Source: Labedaea rhizosphaerae
GTDB taxonomy: Bacteria; Actinomycetota; Actinomycetes; Mycobacteriales; Pseudonocardiaceae
Direction of reading: 5' to 3'
Length of the DNA: 64,000 bases
Assembly (NCBI RefSeq): GCF_004362825.1
Contig: NZ_SNXZ01000001.1
Span: forward strand, 1,178,001-1,242,000
The position numbers were made by a program, and so were the translations under genes. Shown one piece after another: positions 57,754 through 64,000 of this stretch. The notes beneath the pieces are model-generated. The model made no database searches. It worked only from the letters and a program-made list of their open reading frames with translations, and was not told where the DNA came from. The stretch's first letter is position 1; every line of letters starts with the position of its first letter.

Positions 57754-58896
57754 ATGCGAAGCCGTTTAGCCACCGCCGTCGCCGCCGCTGCCTGTGCGGC
57801 CTGCCTGTTCGCGCCGGCCGCCGAGGCCCACCCCGGCCACCAGCTCTCCGCCCGGTTCCTCGGCGAGAGCGTGGTCCCGCACGCCCTGGACTACCAAGGC
57901 ACGACGGTGGGCGGCCTGTCCGGCATCGACCGCGACCCGCGCACCGGCCAGTACGTGATCATCTGCGACGACCGGTCCGCCCTGCAGCCCGCCCGCTTCT
58001 ACACCGCGTCGATCCCGGTGGACGAGCACGGCGTCGGCCCGGTGACGTTCACGTCCACCCACCCGCTGCTGCGCGCGGACGGCAGCACCTACCCGCCGGT
58101 GACGGCGACGACGGGCACGATCGACCCCGAGGACCTGCGGGTCGACCCGTGGACCGGGAACTACCTGTGGAGCCAGGAAGGGCAGCGCACGGTCGCCGAC
58201 GGCAAGGCGCCGGTGCTGGTCCAGCCGTCGGTCGGCGTCGTGCGCCGTGACGGCTCGTACGTGCGGACCCTCCCGCTGCCCGCCGACGAGCGGATCACGG
58301 CGGAGCACCGCGGCCCGCAGGACAACTTCTCCCTCGAAGGCCTCACCTATGCCGCGGGTGGGTCGCTGGTGGTCAGCGAGGTCGAGGGCCCGCTGCTGCA
58401 GGACGCGCCGAACGCGACGACCGAGCACGGCACGCTCAGCCGGATGACGGTGCAGACCCGTGGCGGCGCGGTGCTCGCGCAGTACGCCTACCCGCAGGAG
58501 CCGCTCTTCGCGAACCCGGTGCCGCCGACCGCCTTCTCGATCACCGGGGTGTCGGCCATGCTCGCGGTCGACCCGCTCGACCCGACCCGGTACCTGATGA
58601 TGGAGCGCGGGTTCGCCGTCGGCGTCGGCTACCGGATCCAGATCTTCGAGATCGACACAAAGGGCGCCACGAACGTCAAGGACTACGACACGTTGGCGGG
58701 CAAGCACTTCAAGCCGGTCAGCAAGCGCCTCGTCGCCGACCTGGCCGACTACCCGCTGTCCACTGTGGACAACGTGGAGGGGATGACCTGGGGCCCACGG
58801 CTGCCCTCCGGCGAGCGCACGTTGATCCTGATCAGCGACGACAACTTCGCGGCCACCGAGGTCACGCAGGTCATCGCCCTGGCGGTACGCGACTGA
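57754..58896 (+). CDS. Secreted esterase-like phytase family protein
   Basis: 380 residues. Signal peptide MRSRLATAVAAAACAACLFA ending AEA, then a beta-propeller-type domain with GGLSGIDRDPRTGQYVIICDD, DPEDLRVDPWTG, DNFSLEGLTYA and NVEGMTWGPRL, the pattern of the 'esterase-like activity of phytase' family. Putative phosphatase/esterase of the cell exterior; enzymatic role not shown. ATG 57754 rather than GTG 57742 for a better signal peptide. Confidence 0.88.
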   Translation: MRSRLATAVAAAACAACLFAPAAEAHPGHQLSARFLGESVVPHALDYQGTTVGGLSGIDRDPRTGQYVIICDDRSALQPARFYTASIPVDEHGVGPVTFTSTHPLLRADGSTYPPVTATTGTIDPEDLRVDPWTGNYLWSQEGQRTVADGKAPVLVQPSVGVVRRDGSYVRTLPLPADERITAEHRGPQDNFSLEGLTYAAGGSLVVSEVEGPLLQDAPNATTEHGTLSRMTVQTRGGAVLAQYAYPQEPLFANPVPPTAFSITGVSAMLAVDPLDPTRYLMMERGFAVGVGYRIQIFEIDTKGATNVKDYDTLAGKHFKPVSKRLVADLADYPLSTVDNVEGMTWGPRLPSGERTLILISDDNFAATEVTQVIALAVRD

Positions 58897-58914
58897 ACGG
58901 TAGCGGGCGTGTTG

Positions 58915-58920
58915 TACCCT
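58915..58920 (+). promoter_or_regulatory. Probable -10 box of the leuS leader
   Basis: TACCCT seven bases before the leader peptide ATG; transcription would start at or next to the ATG, giving a leaderless leader peptide. No good -35 seen. Confidence 0.5.
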
Positions 58921-58927
58921 TGTATGC

Positions 58928-58966
58928 ATGAGCACGGCACGCCTGCTCCTTAGTCGGCCGCGTTGA
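58928..58966 (+). CDS. leuS leader peptide with three consecutive Leu codons
   Basis: 12 codons plus stop: MSTARLLLSRPR, with CTG-CTC-CTT side by side. The stop lies inside the first of two leader hairpins, and leuS begins 96 bases later. This is the layout of ribosome-mediated transcription attenuation responding to charged tRNA-Leu. Confidence 0.7.
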   Translation: MSTARLLLSRPR

Positions 58967-59022
58967 CCAGTTAGCTGGTGAGCGCGGCAACCCCTCATGC
59001 CCATCGGGCTGGGGGGTTTCGT
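58958..59022 (+). promoter_or_regulatory. leuS attenuator (pause hairpin and terminator)
   Basis: Hairpin 1: CCGCG..ACCAG (58958-58970) with CTGGT..CGCGG (58975-58987). Hairpin 2: AACCCC (58989-58994) with GGGGTT (59013-59018) and inner GCCC/GGGC, followed by a T-rich TTTCGTCATTCTT. An alternative antiterminator pairing would have to involve the arm between them; I could not fix it by eye. Confidence 0.6.
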
Positions 59023-59062
59023 CATTCTTGGCGCAGGTGAACCGCATGGAGGGGAAAAGGCG

Positions 59063-61891
<2,829 letters not shown>

Positions 61892-61903
61892 CAGGGCATC
61901 GGG

Positions 61904-61937
61904 GGTGCGGGGTGGAGCGCGATCTCCACCCCGCACC
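61904..61937 (+). terminator. leuS terminator
   Basis: Perfect 14-base-pair stem GGTGCGGGGTGGAG / CTCCACCCCGCACC with a 6-base loop, 12 bases after the leuS stop. Confidence 0.88.
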
Positions 61938-61988
61938 TCCACCCGCGCGCCGATCCGCTCCGGCGGCCGCGTCCATAGCGTCGCCGCC

Positions 61989-62510
61989 ATGAAAGACGCA
62001 CTGCAGTTCGGCGGCCTCTTCCTGGGGATCGTGCTCTTCACCCAGATCGGTACCAGGCGCCACAACCTGTTCTGGACCGTCATGCCCTTCGTCACGTCGG
62101 GCTCGATCGGCGCGTTCGTGATACTCACCGGCCAGCACCACTACCAACTGCCCGGCGACGTGTGGTCCGGCGTGGTCGGCGGCCTGATCGGGGTCGCCAT
62201 CGGCTTGACGCTCACCACCGTCATGCGCGTCTTCCGCCGCGACGGCCGGCTTTACGTGCGCTCCGCCTGGGCGTACCTGGCCATCTGGTTCGGCGTCCTC
62301 GCCGCCCGCACGGTCTTCGTCTGGCTGCTCGAGAACGTCCCGTCCTTCGCCACCAGCGTCGGGAAGTTCATGTTGCGCAACGGGATCGGCCCCGACGGCG
62401 CCACGTTGTTCTTCGTCCTCATGGCGCTGGCCATGTCCGTCAGCCGTGAGCTCGGCGTCCTGTACAAGGCGCACCGGTTGAGTCCGGAGCCCGAGCGGGT
62501 CAGCGCTTGA
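61989..62510 (+). CDS. Polytopic membrane protein of unknown function
   Basis: 173 residues with about five hydrophobic helices (LFLGIVLFTQIG, GSIGAFVILTG, GGLIGVAIGLTLTT, AYLAIWFGVLAA, LFFVLMALAMSV). The general outline is like small CcdC/DUF1453-type membrane proteins, but I do not recognise a diagnostic motif. ATG 61989. Its 3' end overlaps the convergent methyltransferase gene by 11 bases. Confidence 0.75.
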   Translation: MKDALQFGGLFLGIVLFTQIGTRRHNLFWTVMPFVTSGSIGAFVILTGQHHYQLPGDVWSGVVGGLIGVAIGLTLTTVMRVFRRDGRLYVRSAWAYLAIWFGVLAARTVFVWLLENVPSFATSVGKFMLRNGIGPDGATLFFVLMALAMSVSRELGVLYKAHRLSPEPERVSA

Positions 62511-63255
62511 CCGCGAGGTGGACGGTGATGTCGGCCGCCACCGCCACGGTTTCGGGCAAGACCGCCAAGACCCGTTCGAACAGTTGCTCCCGGGTCGAGA
62601 CCGGCAACTCGAGGTAGGCCGAGACGGTGGAGAGGTGGCCCACGTAGTCCTGAGCACTCAGCCGCAGGTGCCGCTCGACCACCTCCTGCCGGACCTTGGT
62701 GAACAACCCGGATCGCAGCAATTCCGTACCCGGCCACTGCATGTCTTGCTCCGGCGGCGTTCCGTCCGGCGACGGGATGTCGTCGCTCGCCAGGAACGGC
62801 GCCCGCGCGGCCTGGAATGCCGACGCCACCTCAGGATCCGCCAAGCGGGCCGGCGCCCCGAACGACGCGAAGACGCCACCGGGCGCGAGCAACGCGGCCA
62901 CGCGCTCCCACCGGCCTTCCGGCTTCGTCCAGTGCAGCGCCGCGGCCGCGTAGACGAGGTCGTAGGCGCCGGTCCGCAGGTCTTCGAAGGCGCCGGTCAC
63001 GGGCGTGACGTTGTCCGGCACGTGCTTGCGCAGCTCCGCGAGCATCGCCGGATCGGGCTCGGTGGCGGTGACGGCGATGCCGCGTCGCGCGAAGAGCCGG
63101 GTCGCCTTCCCCGTGCCCGCGCCGATCTCCAGGGCCGTGCGGAGCGGCCGGTCGGCGTACCCCACGACCAGGTCGGCGACCTCCGCCGGATATCCGGGCC
63201 GGAATCGTTCGTAGGCCGCCGCCACCGCTCCGAAGCTCAACGCACGAGCAGACAT
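62500..63255 (-). CDS. Class I SAM-dependent methyltransferase
   Basis: 251 residues. Starts MSARALSFGAVAAAYERFRPGYP, then the SAM-binding motif LEIGAGTGKATRLFARRG, acidic TEPDPAML and YAAAALHWTKPEGRW, a pattern of small-molecule methyltransferases. Substrate unknown. ATG 63255 chosen; the frame upstream belongs to the TetR gene region. Fourteen bases after the TetR stop, so the two are probably co-transcribed. Confidence 0.9.
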   Translation of the reverse strand: MSARALSFGAVAAAYERFRPGYPAEVADLVVGYADRPLRTALEIGAGTGKATRLFARRGIAVTATEPDPAMLAELRKHVPDNVTPVTGAFEDLRTGAYDLVYAAAALHWTKPEGRWERVAALLAPGGVFASFGAPARLADPEVASAFQAARAPFLASDDIPSPDGTPPEQDMQWPGTELLRSGLFTKVRQEVVERHLRLSAQDYVGHLSTVSAYLELPVSTREQLFERVLAVLPETVAVAADITVHLAVKR

Positions 63256-63269
63256 GCCGAGAATCCTGC

Positions 63270-64000
63270 CTACCGGGTCAACCCCAAATCCGCGACCAGG
63301 TCGGCGAGCATCTTGTCGAACAACACCGCCGGGTCCGAGACCGCCAGCGGGAACCGGCCGAACACCTCCAGCGTGACCTGGCCGTAGAGCCGCACCCAGA
63401 CCTGCAACATCGCGTACGAGACCCCGAGGGTGAACCGCCGCTCGTCCACCGCGATGCCGTCGGCCGACATGATCTTCATCAGCAGCCGGCGGAACCCGTC
63501 CAGGTCGGCGCGCAACTCCGCGGGCACGTCGTCGTCGGCCGGCACCGTCAGGTCCTGCGCGGCCAGCAAGCGCCCGGCGACCACCAGGAAGATCCGGCCG
63601 AACGGGTCGGCGCCGAGGTCCTCGTCGATCCAGTCGAGCTTGCTCTTGCCCTGGACCTCCATCAGCGACGCGAACACCAGCGTGAACTCCTGCGGGTGCG
63701 CGAGGGCCCAGCGCCGGAAGCCGCGACACGCCGCGAGCAGCTGCCCGATCGGATCGGCCACCTTCTCGATGTCCACGGCGAGCTCGGCGGCCGCGTCCGC
63801 GCAGATGTCCTGGCGCAGGTGGTGCATCAGGTCCTCGCGCGAGGAGTAGTAGCGGTACAGCGCGGGCGCGGTGATGCCCAGGTCGCGGGCGATCGCGCGG
63901 AGCGTCACGGCCTGGTGGCCGTGCTCGACCAGCAGCGCGCGCGCCCGGCCGCGGATCTCGCGGTCGGTGTCCTCCCGGCCATGAGGTCCACGGTCCCGGC
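63270..64000 (-). CDS. TetR family regulator, 5' end outside window
   Basis: At least 242 residues. The frame remains open to the window edge (…REIRGRARALLVEHG before VTLRAIARDLGITAPALYRYY), so the first helix of the HTH and start codon are partly outside; the GTG at 63908 lies inside the HTH and is not the start. The C-terminal domain (SREDLMHHLRQD ... LYGQVTLEVFGRF) resembles the TetR_C_13-like type. Probably controls the methyltransferase gene. Confidence 0.88.
   Translation of the reverse strand, partial: RDRGPHGREDTDREIRGRARALLVEHGHQAVTLRAIARDLGITAPALYRYYSSREDLMHHLRQDICADAAAELAVDIEKVADPIGQLLAACRGFRRWALAHPQEFTLVFASLMEVQGKSKLDWIDEDLGADPFGRIFLVVAGRLLAAQDLTVPADDDVPAELRADLDGFRRLLMKIMSADGIAVDERRFTLGVSYAMLQVWVRLYGQVTLEVFGRFPLAVSDPAVLFDKMLADLVADLGLTR

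Noticed and set aside
58757-58768. TGTGGACAA-type sequences in coding DNA (for example 17280, 58757, 60090, 35626)
   Set aside because: They come from Val-Asp-Asn/Lys or Thr-Val-Asp codons (GTGGACAAC) and are expected by chance in GC-rich genes; only clustered or non-coding copies are reported.
58897-59062. T-box riboswitch in the leuS leader
   Set aside because: No T-box sequence or specifier-loop layout is seen; a leader peptide with Leu codons explains the region better.

Overview
This 64 kb window is the replication-origin region of a high-GC actinobacterium. Gene content and order match the origin neighbourhood of Mycobacteriales and Pseudonocardiales almost gene for gene: pknB-pknA-pbpA-rodA-pstP-fhaB-fhaA, crgA, ppiA, tRNA-Ile/tRNA-Ala, gyrA-gyrB-recF-dnaN-oriC-dnaA-rpmH-rnpA-yidD-yidC-jag-rsmG-parA-parB, cwlM-trxB-sigM-murJ-mutT4-pcnA, yqgE and leuS. 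Class E sortase, DUF6049 and DUF3566 genes, and a stand-alone pseudokinase gene beside murJ, point to a member of the Pseudonocardiaceae (inference; no species is assigned).

Left part (1-15 kb): the forkhead/Ser-Thr kinase/phosphatase and cell-wall elongation operon on the plus strand (fhaA partial, fhaB, pstP, rodA, pbpA, pknA, pknB). Then come an amidotransferase, a small membrane protein and a class E sortase on the minus strand, crgA, a PH-domain protein, a rhomboid protease, cyclophilin and a CwsA-like Lys/Ala-rich membrane protein. Accessory part (14.5-19.1 kb): a lipoprotein, a DoxX protein behind a DtxR/IdeR-like box, a secreted hydrolase, and a TetR / cytochrome P450 / [3Fe-4S] ferredoxin cassette. 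These sit just before two tRNA genes (Ala-TGC and Ile-GAT).

Core (19.8-40 kb): DUF3566 protein, gyrA interrupted by a full-length intein with an apparently intact LAGLIDADG endonuclease, gyrB, a DUF721 (DciA-like) gene, recF (apparently starting with CTG), gnd, dnaN, oriC (30655-31463), and dnaA. The divergent rpmH-rnpA-yidD-yidC-jag series follows, then an inserted DUF4037 gene, and rsmG-parA-parB with several parS sites. Genes diverge from oriC, so most core genes are co-directional with replication.

Right part (40-64 kb): D-Ala-D-Ala ligase, aminotransferase, GNAT acetyltransferase, a cluster of DnaA boxes with a parS-like site, cwlM, trxB (with no trxA beside it), anti-sigma rsmA, sigM, pseudokinase, murJ, DUF6049, mutT4 and pcnA. 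Then come an MFS transporter with a structured leader, yqgE, an SdpI-like protein, a secreted phytase/esterase-like protein, leuS with a leader-peptide attenuator, a membrane protein, a methyltransferase and a TetR gene cut by the window edge.

Functional theme: two gene sets flanking oriC encode one cell-wall signalling network. PknA/PknB kinases, PstP phosphatase and FhaA/FhaB readers lie on one side; the substrates and partners CwlM, MurJ and the pseudokinase lie on the other. Between them are the replication initiation and ParAB-parS segregation machinery. Most of the window is conserved core. The novel signals are in the intergenic DNA (paired oriC hairpins, DnaA-box clusters, leader RNAs), the gyrA intein and the accessory cassettes.
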